DNA from: Turritopsis dohrnii
Taxonomy: Eukaryota > Cnidaria > Hydrozoa > Anthoathecata > Oceaniidae
NCBI GenBank assembly: GCA_027922465.2
Contig: BQMF02000020.1
Span: 744,001 to 808,000 of the forward strand
DNA: 64,000 bases
Direction of reading: 5' to 3'
Below are positions 34,601 through 48,000 of this stretch, piece after piece. Below the pieces are notes generated by a model, which worked only from the letters and a program-made list of their open reading frames with translations, did no database searches and was not told where the DNA came from. A program made the translations under genes and the position numbers. Within the stretch, counting starts at the first letter, position 1; each line of letters starts with the position of its first letter.

Positions 34601-36840
34601 TATAGTCGACGAGCCAACTGTTGTTGTCGATCAGCATTGATGATATCGAGCGCGTTACAACCCTCAACTGAGATGTTCATCCAACCAGCAAGAAAACGTT
34701 CGGTACGAAGAGAATGAAATTCCGATAGTGAAAAGGGAAAAATAGACCTAATAACTGGGACCTGACGAAACACAACAAAGTTTTACTGCTATCATGGTCC
34801 TCATCAGATGTATAGAGTTTTCTATATTTCTATATTTTCTGTATTTTCTTATGAATTATTCTGTCAATTTTTTATTTTTGTCCACTCTATTATATTGGTT
34901 TCTGACGTAATCTTCAAAATAAACCACAGCAATGTCATCGAGACAAAGATAACACCACAACACCACACAGCAATGTCATCGAGACAAAGATAAAATCACA
35001 CAACACCACACGAATTCTGCAACCTTTGCTTTATGAATTCAAGGATGTCTACTGCAATAACCTCGATAAGGAATGAAATCTTGATTAATCAAATGGAAAC
35101 ATCTCGTTTTCGTTTCACAATGATGGTGAAGTCTTGTAGAAAACTCAATAACCATTTTGTGTGAACTGTGACGAAAGTCCTTGATACCAAGTTTTCTTTT
35201 GTGTGTGTGTGTGTGTATTTTCTTATTCTTATCTTTGCCAGTGCGTGTGTCCACAATTTTTATCACAATTATCATTCTAGCATACCAGTATTCGTTTCGT
35301 ATACTTTTTTTTCTGATTTAAAGGCCCTACTTTTTTTCTTTTTTTTTTCTTTTTTTTTAATGCTGGACTCATATTGATAACAGCATTTATTTGTTGAAGT
35401 GACAATCCTGTAAATAAATATTCGTTTAATAAAAATAAAAATAAAATAGCTTTGGACAAATGACCTGGAGCGAAATCGACAAATTATATTTGGTCTCCAT
35501 GTTACTTTATAAAAAACTGAATCCGCGAGATTTCTTCGGACCATGTTTTTAAGAAATTACTCAAAGTCAAGAGGTCCTGGGTTCGAGACTCAGACTGTCA
35601 ACAAAGATTTCAGCCTTAGGTTATTTTTACTTGGTTCTTATGTTTTTGTCAAATTTGAGGCTCGTGTTTTCATAAAATTGTTCTTATAGAAAAGGTGTGT
35701 ATTGCAAGAAAAGCCGGAAAACAACAACAACAACAACAACAACAAAACAAAAAAAGTTACACTTGGTCTTCTTGATTTTCACGTTTTTATGCGTAAATAT
35801 TTCTTTTACCACCTACAATAAAATGTGCGAAATAATAAATTGTGTTGTTGTGATTGTGGCCTCATTGCATTTTATGACATTGTATATACAGTGTGTCTTC
35901 AAAAGAAGTATCAACGAACTTTCAATGTGAATAACGTTTTATATGTTGCTACTGTTATTACTACGAAAGTTTACCCAGGATAGCCTCTTCAGTTCCTTAA
36001 GGTACTGTTATCAATGAGGGTCCTGCGAAGGAGGTCCTAGAGCATTTAAAGCCACCGCAATATTACCGCAGTTTTAAACGCAAATTATCCAATTTATCCT
36101 TATTTTTTCGATTAGAAGAACTATTACTTCGACCAATTTATTCTTATAAATTTTATATCAATGAGATCCTTATCTTTTTGACTTTCTCAAGGCGTATTTT
36201 TTTAGGAAATGCAAAAGATGTAAATTTTGGCTACATTTTTTTTGGAGGAAAAACTTTGGCGGAAACAATTTCGGATTTTGGTCACACTTTTAGCCGAAAT
36301 TTTGTCCCGCCGAAATTTTTGGTTCTTAATATAAGCAAGAAAAGATACTTGTAAAGATCAAAACTGACTTAATCAATGAAAAGTTATGTTGTCCATGATA
36401 ACAAAGAAATTGGCATGTTGAAGTATGAAGTATGAAAGATATCCAACGTCAACCGCGTTTGACAACTTGAAGTAACGATCAACTCAACAGCTATCAAGAT
36501 TCGCTCTCGTTAACTTATACAACAATAATTAGAAAATATTCTTAAATATTTTTAATATGCTTGTTAAATATTTGTGTTGCAGTTTTTGGATGTTTAACAG
36601 GTTATGTAAATATTATTTACTCCTGAATTTTGTAAGCATAACGTTTAAAGTATACTGAACCGTAATTCTTTTAACTGAGTGTCACAGAAAAAACCTGAAT
36701 ATTTGTCAGTGTATATACGATGTTGCTAAAAGAATACCGCTAAACCCTTTGTTATGATCGTTGCAAGTATTGCTTAAGAATTAATTGCAAGTAATCAACA
36801 ATAAAGGAATTTTAATATCTGCTAACATATTTTATTAATA
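34601..36840. other. Noncoding region with simple repeats
   Basis: Contents: two copies of a 26-bp unit with 40-bp spacing (34927-34952 and 34967-34992), a (GT)n run near 35199-35216, a (CAA)n run near 35719-35743, and a B-box-like CCTGGGTTCGAG near 35577. Open frames are short and unrecognised. Confidence 0.6.
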
Positions 36841-38565
36841 CAGGGTGGCCCAAAAAAAAGCCTACCCTGGTTTAAATAGCTAATTCAGCCAAAAATATTT
36901 ACATTGAAATTTTGATTCTTATACCATTCGAAAGAAAATTTTATAAGCTTTCTAAAAATATATGATACGTATCTTCAGCATTATTACTTTGCGAGAAAAT
37001 CAAATTTTTATCTTTCACTCAAAGTAATTAAGATTTAAAGATCAATTAAAACACTTTCAAAATAGAAATTTATGATACGTTAAATTACAAAGTAATAAAC
37101 ACAACAAAGAAAACTAATAAAAAAGTAAAACTAAGGGTAATGTCCTTCTACGTGGTGTCCATTTCTTTGAATACACAACACAGATCTCCTTCTCATTTCT
37201 CTTATTGAGTTTTGGATAAATGGAGTTTGTGTGAGTTGTGTACATGCATCTTGAATTCTTCTTCTTAAATCAGCAAGGGTTGCTGCAGGTGTCTGGTAAA
37301 CTTTGCCTTTCAGATAGCCCCAGAGGAAAAAATCAAGCGGGGTCAAGTCAGGGGAGCGTGCAGGCCACTCTGTATTCTGCCCAATAGCAATTACATTTCT
37401 GCCAAAAATTTGACGCAGTCGATTGGTAACTTTTCTTGTACGGTGAGCTGGAGCTCCATCTTGGGCCCACCAAACAGAATTGAAAAGAACAGGATAGAAT
37501 CTCTGCAAATTTGGCAACGCAAACGTATCAACCATCTGTAAGTAGGACCTTCCATTAACGTTCCCATCAAAAAAGTAAGGCCCGACAAGTGTTCCGTTCC
37601 CACAAATTCCTGCCCATACTGTCAGCTTACGACGATCACTTGACACATCAAATTGAAATGCAGGGGGGTTACCTTTTTCTGCATACATTCGGACGTTATG
37701 GTTATTTACCTGTTCATTTAAAGCAAATGATGCTTCGTCACCAATCACTAGGTTGTACAAAAACTTTGGGTTATGGCATTGATTTTCAAACCATTGGCAA
37801 AATCTGACTCTTCTCACAGAATCTCCCTGTTTTAGCTCATGCCGGACATGCATTTTGAAGGGATGCCACCTTAAATCATTTTGAACAATCCTCTGAAAAG
37901 TTGAACGGCTTACTGGAATTCCATTCCTCCGTGTTACTCTAGGATTGGCAACGAGAGCATTTCTTACAATATTCACATTCTGAGGCGTGCGAGAAGATCT
38001 ACGTCGACCTGAATGTCCCTTATTCATGTTAAGACTGGTACCATTTTGCTGATATTTTTGAATGTTCTTGTGTATCGTTTTCTTGCATGGGGCGGCACGC
38101 CCGGGAAACCGTTAGCGGAATGCTTCCCTAACAGCAATGTAGCTTTTTGTTTCATGATATTTTGTTACCACAAAGACTCGTTGCTCCACTGTCAACTGCA
38201 TTTTCAACCTCTTTAACATGCAAAAACATTTGTTTGATTTTTTAAGTCAAAACATTTGACGGACACGTCATATTTCATTGTCCTTTTCATTACTTTGTAA
38301 TTTGTGTTTATTACTTTGTAATTTAACGTATCATTAATTTCTATTTTGAAAGTGTTTTAATTGATCTTTAAATCTTAATTACTTTGAGTGAAAGATAAAA
38401 ATTTGATTTTCTCGCAAAGTAATAATGCTGAAGATACGTATCATATATTTTTAGAAAGCTTATAAAATTTTCTTTCGAATGGTATAAGAATCAAAATTTC
38501 AATGTAAATATTTTTGGCTGAATTAGCTATTTAAACCAGGGTAGGCTTTTTTTTGGGCCACCCTG
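36841..38565. mobile_element. Tc1/mariner-superfamily DNA transposon with 263-bp terminal inverted repeats
   Basis: The ends CAGGGTGGCCC... form long, nearly identical inverted repeats (36841-37103 against 38303-38565). The dinucleotide TA lies immediately outside both ends, the superfamily's target duplication. The element is 1,725 bp and carries a nearly complete transposase on the minus strand. TIRs that still match almost perfectly indicate recent arrival. Confidence 0.9.
37131..38219 (-). pseudogene. Mariner-type transposase with one premature stop
   Basis: The frame starts MLKRLKMQLTVEQRVFVV at 38219. It has one TAA at 38112-38114 after EAFR and continues unbroken to 37131 (about 360 codons). 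The N-terminal part is a helix-turn-helix DNA-binding region followed by a GHSGRRRSSRTP linker. The catalytic acidic residues lie in VIGDEASF, WAQDGAPAHRT and SPDLTPLDFF. Counting as in Mos1 (last Asp of PLD), 41 residues separate the second and third aspartates, so this is a DD41D-type member. Apart from the one stop it appears complete. Confidence 0.85.
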
Positions 38566-39095
38566 TATTTTACTTAATCGTCCTAATTTTGTTTTTCTTT
38601 CTCAAAGACGAAAATTTTGAAAATAAATTCTCAGATTAGCGGAGGTCTTTAAAATTAAAATAAAAATATAAATAGAAATATAATGTTATCTATGAAATTT
38701 TAATTTGATCTTTTTTCTTCTTGTTCGTGGACCCTCAGTCTACTTTTATTTTGTCGTGATGAGTATGTACATGCTATTTTTTCTGAGAACCATTTTTTTC
38801 AACAAGAGAACTATGAATCAGAAAAATTCGATACCGTGTAAACAGGATTTTATTGTTTTACCTACAGTGTGTTTATCTAACAAACTCAATTCACAACGGA
38901 GATTGAAAGCACAAGGCATCACGTGATCAGATGCTTGCTTGCCCAAACAAATTTTACAAAGTTTACGTCATGAAGTTTTGATGGTCTGAGATTGTTAGGT
39001 AAACTTTATGTTAATAATAAAAAACAAACTGTAAATAGGAATAAAAAGAAATCTGTTCCAACGATGTATTACAATTAAATTAGAATCTTAAATTA
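38566..39095. other. Short noncoding region upstream of the Fuseless-like gene
   Basis: It is AT-rich with no recognisable element. It must carry the promoter and 5' leader of the downstream gene. Confidence 0.5.
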
Positions 39096-40920
39096 ATGAA
39101 AATGGAAACAAACAAACAGAAGAACTACCTGGTCAAAACAATGACAGACTACCGTGTCATTGTAATGCTTCAGTATCACGGTGTCGGTTTTGTTGGTGTT
39201 GGATTTTGGTGGAGTGTCTGGAATATTGCCGATTCGTTTTTCGGTCAAGTGAAGATTCCGACAAACGACAGTATGACGTTTGTGAAAGGGTATGCTTTTG
39301 TGTTGGTCGCAAATCTTTTGTATATTTCAGTAAGAAAGTTTTGCAATGAATCATTTTCAAGATATCTCAGTTGGACCACGACTGAAGTTTACAATACTGT
39401 CATTGTAAGATACGTTCAGTTTCCTAGGCCACAATTTCAGGCGACACCTTACGTACACCGTTTATTACTCTCGCTAAGCGTTTACTTGCTCACTATCGGC
39501 TTTATTCTGATATGGAGGGGTCTTTTTGGCACCTTTGATCACGTGGTTAATACGTTAAAGGAACGTTTGCAGTTCAACATCGTTTTCAGTAACATATTAC
39601 TCACAGTACTGGCGGGGCTAACATTACCTTTAACACAAACGACAAACACTATTAACCTTTGCCCTACACACAAGATTTATAAATCAGATACAGTGGAAAA
39701 TATTGACGGCCTCTTTAATTTTCAAATGCTAGAGCCTGGAAATGACGTTGACACAGCTTCGTGCAAGTTTACACCGTTTCGATATGATTTTGATTTGTGT
39801 AAATATTTGACAGTGAAATGTTTGCAGAGAACACGATGCAAAAACATCCGTGATGTAAGCTTGCGTGGATTAGGGGAGAACCCATTTCTTAGTCGGTATA
39901 AAAATGCTTTTAACAACAACTCATTCATCAATGCCGAAAACGGCTTGATAGAAATGAAAGTTTATCCGGTGGTGGAAGAAATTCATAACGGATGTTCGAA
40001 CAACATTAGCGCTACGAAGATCCAGAAGCATCAATTTAGCAGTTGTAGATATTGCAAAGTCATCACCATGATGGGTTTCTTGGCATCGATTCACTTGCAA
40101 CATGTATTTCTGAATTTGTTTGGTGGAATGTTCTGGAGTAACGTTTGGAGTATCTTTGATGTTGTTACCAAAGATTTGCAAGTAGGAACAATCGCAGACC
40201 TAAAGGTATTTTGCTTTATCTCGTTCGCATCACTCGGTCTTAGCCACTTGATATTGTTTCAACTAAAAGAAAATTCAGAAAAGCTACTGTGGAAAAGTGT
40301 GTTTGAATTTTTATGCGGCATCAGCACCGTCTGCTATTGGGCATCCACTTGGTACACATGGGATCGGATTGGTGCTGCGATAGGTAAGGGCGTTGATTCA
40401 TATTTTAGAATACATCTTTCACATTCATGTTGCTTGTTAAAATAGAACTTTCTTCGTTAAAATGGGGATTTATAGAATTGGCTATCAACATGCGTCGCGT
40501 GTTTGTTGTATAATTACGATCTCAATGCGTATATACTTCGCGCTATATGCGCCCATTTTAAAAGTGTGCACTTATCCGAAGCGTGTGATAATAGAGTGCG
40601 CAGCTAATAGGGTGGTAAAAGAAAAAAAAGAAGATGATGAACAAAAATATCTTCTTACCAACAACTATATTTATCTTATTTATGTATTTATGTGGTACAA
40701 CGTCTTAATAATGAAAAAAACCTGGTTTCTCTTTTATTTTCTTTCATTTCATTCACTTTTTCACCAATAAGAGCACGCCCTGTAAAAAGTGGGCGCCAAT
40801 TAGAGGAGTTTTGTATATTTGTTTTTAGGTGGTGACGTACTACACACACACATCGCCGTACACTTTTTATCCATTGGAAGTCTAGCGATGTTTGGATATT
40901 CCATTAATGTTGCTTTATGA
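39096..40920 (+). CDS. Multipass membrane protein resembling Fuseless
   Basis: Two exons, 39096-40383 and 40829-40920, join in phase (GATAG/gtaagg ... tttttag/GTGG) to give 459 aa; the frame that runs on past the donor to 40445 is intron. About eight hydrophobic segments are spread over the whole chain. The last, VHFLSIGSLAMFGYSINVAL, is supplied by exon 2, which confirms the splice. A W-x-x-W/F...D motif recurs: GFWWSVWNIADSF, WRGLFGTFDHV, FWSNVWSIFDVV and WYTWDRIGAAIG. This repeated pattern is what I recall for the Fuseless family, presynaptic eight-pass proteins in Drosophila. A cysteine-rich loop between about 190 and 330 is probably extracellular. The family call is moderately sure; function in this animal is unknown. 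Confidence 0.6.
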
Positions 40921-42285
40921 GACATTTTCTAACGTCTGGCAGATCCTGATGAAAAGTGTGCAAATATTTTTGACTTCTTCATAAAAGATGATACTAATAT
41001 CACATCTTGTAAGGGCACAGTAAAGATTCGTAATTATGCTGTCAATGGAACCATCAGTGAGCAGATTAAAAGGTTTTAACTAGTGTGAGAAAACCCGTTC
41101 ATTTATTGTAACGGAAGATAAAGACGTTGTTCGTTTTTCTCCGACGATTAAAGTTTCAAATAATGCAATTTATAGTAAGTGATCGGATGAACTGTTCCTG
41201 TCGAATCATCATTGGGCAAACTTGCGCTGTGGTCGGATTTAATAAATTGGGAAAGAAAGAAAAAAAAACAAACAAGCTTTTGCAAAGTAGGCGTCAAAAA
41301 TAGAAGTATGGATTGCATAAAATAAATTTATTGTTTTATTATTTTTTTCGGATAGATTATTGTTTTTTACTGTCCATTTTGTAGCTTTTTAAATATTGGT
41401 TAATTATACAAATTTGTATTTCATTGGTTTCATTAGACAATGCCACACCTTCCAATCAACTATTCGGTGTAAATGGACTATTATTTTTTTTAATATGTCT
41501 TACTGTAAACCGAATTAAAATAAAGAAATGAAAAAAAACAACAAAAAAAACTGCTGTATTTCCTCTCATAAACGGTGCAACGCGTTTTATATATATATAT
41601 ATGTTTTTGACTTTAGGACACCCGTGGTGGAGTAAAGCATTTAAAATACCTTTGTTTCTCCTCCTCCTCCTCCTCCTCCTACTACTCCAAGTTATGAACG
41701 GTTTCGTCCAGCGTTTACATGACATCGTTGCAGAATTTGCAAATTCGGCCAAATTCTGACTTCCTGCCAGTTGACCAATTTTCATGAAGTTTTGCACAGA
41801 GCACAATTGAAAGGTACTGATTTCGAATTTGACAATGATTCTGCCAGGTTTGACTAAAATTGGGCAATTCGGCAATGCTTTATTTTTGAGACTAGATAAT
41901 GTATTGTTGTGTTACGTCCTGAAGTCTGCAAGCTAAACGGCCTTTTGTTTTTTCTAAAACAAACTTTACAAAAGATATTTCGCTTCAATTTTTCCCACAA
42001 AGCCTGCAAAAGTAAGAATGTTCCATGTCAACACTTCATGAAACAGAGTACCCTAAAGGAAGAAATTATTGCGGAAGAATTGGTTGCGGAACTAAAGATT
42101 GCGAATCGGATGTCCACTCTTGAAACTTGCGGACTACGAACCTGACAATTTGTCTTGAAAATAAAAGTGACCTTCTCGTTTTTAGTGTTATGTCTGATAG
42201 CTAAAAAAATGTAAAAAAAACACAAAACAACAACAACAACAACAACAACAAAAACATTATTTGGTTTTGGGAAGAAAAACGTCTT

Positions 42286-43224
42286 TTGACTTTGAGCTAT
42301 TCTTCATCATCAGAAACGTCATCAAAAACATCAAATGCTTTTTGCGTCTCTCCAGATATTCAGACCATACACTTACTAGATTATTTTTGGAAGCATTGTG
42401 CAAGTTTTGGAGGATCAGAACACATAAATTCCGAAAAAGGTTTCCCCTGTATTGAAAATGTTTCTAGGTGACACTACTTTAAAGGGACTAAATTTCGCAG
42501 GAATTTAATTTCGCGGACAAGAAGGTAATTTTTGTGTTTCGCGGGAATTCAATTTCGCGTTTGGCTTATAATAGAGAGATGCGCGGGAATTCAATTTCGC
42601 GGATGACCTGAATAAGTCTTAATTTTTTGAGGCAGCACACATTTCATGATTTCGGTTTTCCTTAAGCCATTCATAAGCAAACCACCAACTATTGCACTAA
42701 AATACTATCGACGAAACATTTCTCTACTACCATAACTGTCTGGTCAGAAAGATCAAACTATGTATGAAAACAAAAAAATATTTGGCTAGGTCAAATGACG
42801 TCAGAGAGTATAAACTTTGTTTATTTATCTGTTGGTAAATATTTTAATGTTCTATTGCTTTTTTACTGTTTGAGCCAAATACATCATTAATCTATTTACA
42901 AGACTTTTTTCCCCGGCCAAAAGTTTCGCAGATGACTGAAAAATTAAAAGTTTCGCAGGAATTAAATTTGGCGGATGCCAAAATTTCTTCGTTTCGCGGG
43001 AATTAAGTTTCGCGGAAGACCCCCAAAACCGCGAAATTTAGTTCCTTTAAAGTAAATATTTCAAACTTTTTTCTAACAAGTAGGAAAAAAGATTGCGAAT
43101 TGCTAGCGCTCTTCCTAGAAATCGCAGAAGAATTAAGCCAAAACCAAAGCTTTTCTTCCGCAAGTTATTTTGCAATAATTTCTTCCGTCGTAGAGTCGGA
43201 GCTGACAATAAAACCCGAGTCCTG
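42286..43224 (+). pseudogene. Possible hAT-like transposase relic split by a TTAA element
   Basis: Left of the 42479-43050 element the frame from 42286 reads a balanced peptide ending PCIENVSR. Right of it a frame in good composition begins KKDCELLALFLEIAEELSQ (about 43071) and ends with TGA near 43224. The two parts can be joined in phase at an apparent donor (TCTAG/gtgaca) and acceptor (aagtag/GAAAA). The right part resembles the L-x-x-F-x-E-A-T-x-x-L-S segment of hAT transposases. It is either a decayed transposon into which the TTAA element inserted, or the last exons of an unknown gene. Confidence 0.3.
42479..43050. mobile_element. TTAA-bounded foldback element with TTTCGCGG subrepeats
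   Basis: The ends TTAAAGGGACTAAATTTCGC (left) and the inverse at 43031-43050 match with one difference, and TTAA lies at each end, as for piggyBac-type target sites. Inside, TTTCGCGGGAATTAA-like units recur near both ends. There is no coding frame. A related element is at 62044-62633. Confidence 0.6.
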
Positions 43225-43880
43225 ATAAAGCCAAAGAGTTCACGGGGGAAAACCAATCCCCGTAACTTGTAGCATTATTGTGTTTCTGAGGATGGTAAAA
43301 GTAGACAGTATCCTTCGCCAGAAAATTGTAAATGAAGTGAGGATTTGGTCAAAGTTGACACGACAGTCAATCGAAAGAAGTACCAGGCTTTCATATTCAA
43401 GAACTGGAACAGATGAAGTTTTTATTTTCACGTATAAACATTTCGCATTATAAATTCTCCAATAAATAAATAAATTACATGAAAAAATTGAAATTAAAAG
43501 TCAGTCGAACACATATGTCTTGAAACCTTTCGAAACGAAGGCGGCATGATTGGGCGTTTTATAGTCATAAAGGCACTTCTTTCGCAGAAGCAGAAACAAA
43601 GATTTGAAGTGTATTTGCTTCATACTTTTCATGAAGTCCTAAAGCTGGTAGTAAAATTTTATTACTAGTCAAGTCTAAATAAAACATAATAGTTTTTTCT
43701 TTGAAACATATTAAAAGGGTTTGCAGGGATTGTTAGTTTGTAATGCCATAACCACGCATTTCAGAACTGAAAAATGAATTTCTGGCCTTCAAGAGATCCA
43801 AGTTGCTCCAAAAAGACCCTTAGGTGATATTTCGAATTAATAATTAAAAATTTCTATCTAGGTAAATTTTACAGTACATA

Positions 43881-44754
43881 TCAACTATTGTCAGTCAGTA
43901 ATTTCAACCATGCCATCGAAAACTTCATAAAAATAACGCCCGCAGTGAGTTCCTCTTCCGGCGTGTCAATAGTCTCTGAATTTACCTTTGGGATGGTCTC
44001 ATCACCCGTCATGATGACGGTGAAACGTCGGAGAGTTCGTTCGACGAGGTAAGGCTTCTCTTGGATCTGAAGTAGTAGGAAGAAGATCATGAAATACGTA
44101 AATCCTACTTATTTACCAAAATAACATTTATGTCACTCATATTTTATTTCTTTAGTGGATAGTTTTGAGTCTTAAGGTCTCCATCCTTAACGACTTAGCT
44201 TTAATTACCACACAGACTGTATCATGTTATGGCAATTAGCAGTGAGATGTATGCCCTCACTAGCGATGCCCTCGACAACCCGAGTGTGAGTTCTACGCCT
44301 TACCCCTATGCCACAGCTCCACAATAGCATTTATATGTCATCCATCTTATAATTGAATAGGAGCAACGTATATGAAATATGAGCTGAAAAACTTCGTAAC
44401 TGCAAAAATGATTTAAAAATTAAGCCCTGTTCCAAATAAAAGCAAACCCACCTTCGACAGAAGCGTGATGAAACATTCCATTAACTTCCATATTTCCTAC
44501 GAGAGATCGGTAAAGAAAACGGTAACCGGCTTAATCGATAAATTTTCGTTACACCAAAACGAAAGGAAATCTGGAACATTCTGAAAGACACGAAGGTCTC
44601 TATCGGCACGTTTGTAATGGTCAACAAATACATACACGATTTCTTGTAGGAAATAATAGCAAAACACCCTTGTTGTATCTGAAACATTTCTTACTCGGTC
44701 AAGCTGGTGAAAACACTCTTCCGGTGATACTGTGTAAGTACACATCAATTCCAC
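43881..44754 (-). other. Unassigned open segments, possible 3' exons of the phosphatase gene
   Basis: Two minus-strand segments have coding-like composition. One, at 44497-44754, begins near CVELMCTYTVSPEECFHQLD after a plausible acceptor. The other, at 43881-44075, is preceded by CTACTTCAG and ends VIFMKFSMAWLKLLTDNS at a stop. They lie downstream of the phosphatase gene on the same strand, and could be its alternative C-terminal exons if the GTTAGT donor at 45141 is used. I could not join them with confidence. Confidence 0.25.
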
Positions 44755-45081
44755 ACACTTTAACGATATAACAGGTGTCTAAAACAGAATTTCAGACTTT
44801 TCGTGTTTCTCAGGGTTTTCAGGGAAAATGTAGAAGTTCTTCAAAAGTAACCATGACAACTGACCTGTAATTGTGCTAACCATGACCACAACAGACCGCA
44901 TAAAACAGGTAAATTGGTTTCTTCAGAGAGGTCGTTCCAACCACTGTCATTCGTATTTAGTTTATGCTATTAAAGAAGGAAAATAAAAAATCATATAGAC
45001 CTGTATAACACAGTATTTGATTAAGCGCTTGATATAGGGGCACAAGCGTTCGATCTCTTCACCGTAGCTATTGAAAAGGTA

Positions 45082-48000
45082 TCAAGAAACATTTGCAAGA
45101 GTTTGTGAAGAGTTGACAATATAAACCGCAGAGGAACTAACCTTATATCTCTCTATCTGGTTGTACACTTTAATATCAGAAGAACGAAACGCCAAATGTT
45201 TCAAAACTGACTCAGAAGGTGATAGTTCATTATGATCACTGAAACTTGATATTGACGTGTCATCTGACGCCCTTCTTTCCGACAGTCGGGAATCAATAGA
45301 CGAGCTCAAAATATCCATATCATTTCTTTTCATATCATTTATGTTTAGACTTTCGGATAGTCTATTTTGTTCCAGCCTCTCTCTGAGTCCTTTACTTTTC
45401 TTATTTTTACGCTTGATTGGTTTCAAAAGATCTCTTTTTCTACGAGGAAGAGAAGTCTCGCCACAATCCTGCACAGTGTCAGTCTTAAACATGACATTAG
45501 GAGTTGAAACGGCTTTGAATTGTTCGTCTAATTTTCTCACAACTTCTACGGGTTGGTTTAAGTCTGTTGTGCTATGAACCTTTTGTAGGATACTGACGTC
45601 ATGGTTGTGCGCTGTCGAAGACGTGTCTGGTACACTAGCCTTTGATGATGTGTTACTTGTATTATAGGTCGAAGACGTGTCTGGTACACTAGCCTTTGAT
45701 GATGTGTTACTTGTATTATAGGTACTATTTCGCATGAAACTGAAATGAGTTATTCGAGTACAAGTCTTTAAGTCGAAGTCAATTTCAGCACATGTCAGCA
45801 ACTGTTGACAGATCACAAACACTATCTAAAATAAAATGATATCTTAAAAGATTGACAGACCGCCGTGTAGCAGGACTCGCTAGGGATGTTTGTAACAAAT
45901 TGTGGTATTGTTCAAACTAAGAATTGAATACAGAAAAGAAAAAAGACTAATAACAAAATGACAAGAAAAATTTGACTAGAAATTGCATATGAAAAATTTG
46001 ATATATACATTAATATGAAAATAGGCTATGAATACGGAAAATGAAAAAGGAAGGAGAGAGTTTTCAATACAACACAACATACTCCCGTTAACGTGGACTA
46101 AACGGATCTCTCTAGGGGTACAAGAATTTCAAAAGGACTAAGAATTCATCCCCTGTAAGGTGAGTCTCAGTCATCTCTGGGGTCCCACTAAATGTCGCTA
46201 TACTGTATTACTTCAAAAAAACGTCCAAGTTTTTCATAAGAAAAAGATTACAAATATTCCTTAAAGGGATTCCTGCGTCCAAAATGATATTTCAGGGGAT
46301 GATAGAACTCACAAAGTTGTTTAAGAACTCTTTTTACAGTTTTTGGAAATTTTGTTTCCTTGGGCAGATATTTCAATTTAAAAATGTTCAAACTATGTAA
46401 CGCATAATTATGATGTAATAAGATAGTATTTTGTTAGTGTGTATAACTTCTGAATTAGTAAATATTGTGACTTCATTCTTCTATAAATCAACTCAGAGTG
46501 GAAGCCTCTACTTCATAGTAATTTACAAAGATGTAATATTAATCATATCTAAAGTTATTGCAATGAAAAATGTTAGTTACTATCTTATTACATCATAAAT
46601 ATGCATTGCATAAATTAAATATAAGATTTTAAAAACGAAATATCTCAGAAACTATAAATAATTATGAAATACTGAAAAGAGACTTGTTAAACAACTTTTT
46701 GAGCTCTATCATATTTGTAAATATCATTTTGGACGCAGGAATCCCTTTAACAAAACCAGTTTCCAGTTTGTCTCACATGATATGCAATTCTCGTTTGAGT
46801 GATGCTAACCTAAACAAATCCCACATACAACATTTTTTTTTGCCTGATTTTACTACATCAACAAACTTCCACAGTTAATGCCTTAAACTGACTTAACTAC
46901 TGAGATAAACAACATGGGCTCATAAACTGCGTTGTAAAACGCATTCGATAAATCACAGGAAAGAATGGCCATTCCGGAAACGATTAAAACCTTAGAAATT
47001 AAAGCAAGTAGATAAATCAGGATACTTTTGGAATAAACTTCAGATATCTTGCTTCTTCACCATGCAATAGATGACGTTGTCGATTCATGAAGTGTAACAG
47101 TGTGATTCTTTTGTTACTATAACAATCAACAAAGTAAACAATGCAAGACAAGAACAACAACAACAACAACAACAACAAAAAGATTTAGTAACTTACTCTT
47201 CAGAGAATACAATCCACATTGGCTTGACATATGAGGCGAAGTCCTTCACACAATTAATTTGACCTCTGGTTTGAATCGCTTTTGGTCTTCACAAAAACAG
47301 AAACACATTTACTTAAAAAAGCTTCAACTAAAAAAGTCTACTGAACACTACTAAGGTCATTCAGTTGCTGATGAGGAGATCTACTACATCAGACAGATCA
47401 CATAGATAAGAAGCCCTTTTATTACTACATTATATTTCTATTGCTGATAGAAAAACGCTCAACAGATTCTCCTTGTATCTTTCAACTAACCATGATAATA
47501 ATAATCATGAAGCATTGAAGTAAATTGAAGAAGTCATACCTTGTCGTCCTCATTTTGATGATGGCCTATAACGTTTGAAAACACAAATGATGAAAGGAGT
47601 GAAAACTATCACTTAAAACAGATTGTTCAAGTGGGAGCCTGTTTGATGGAAAGTAATTTGTTTACTTCATGTACAACCATGCGTACTCACCATTTTCAAG
47701 GCAAGGACAATGCTTTTATAATTAATGTAGGAACACAACAAAAAGGAGTGAAATTATAGTTGAGTAAGTATCCAAAAGTTACACTCTATTATCATTGGGA
47801 TTAGAAGTATAAGCATAACAACACACTTGATAAAGACGATTAATTAATTGATAAACTATGTGTTTTTCATTTAGCATAGGATACATAACATCAGTCAAAG
47901 GAGCTTTGGAACTCCATTTGAAGTTGAGTAAAATTCATCAACTTACTTCATCAGCAGTAGCTCGTTCAGAATATATGATGTAACATGCTATCAAAACGCC

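Larger units (their letters stand above)
40921..43880. other. Noncoding, relic-rich region
   Basis: It contains an (AT)n run near 41589-41602, a (CTC)n run near 41658-41682, a (CAA)n run near 42228-42252, and the TTAA element and hAT-like relic listed separately. A 139-codon minus frame at 41456-41875 runs through the simple repeats and is not a gene. Confidence 0.55.

Noticed and set aside
41456..41875. 139-codon minus-strand frame
   Set aside because: It runs through CTC and AT simple repeats, giving poly-Arg and YIYIYI strings; no protein-like composition.
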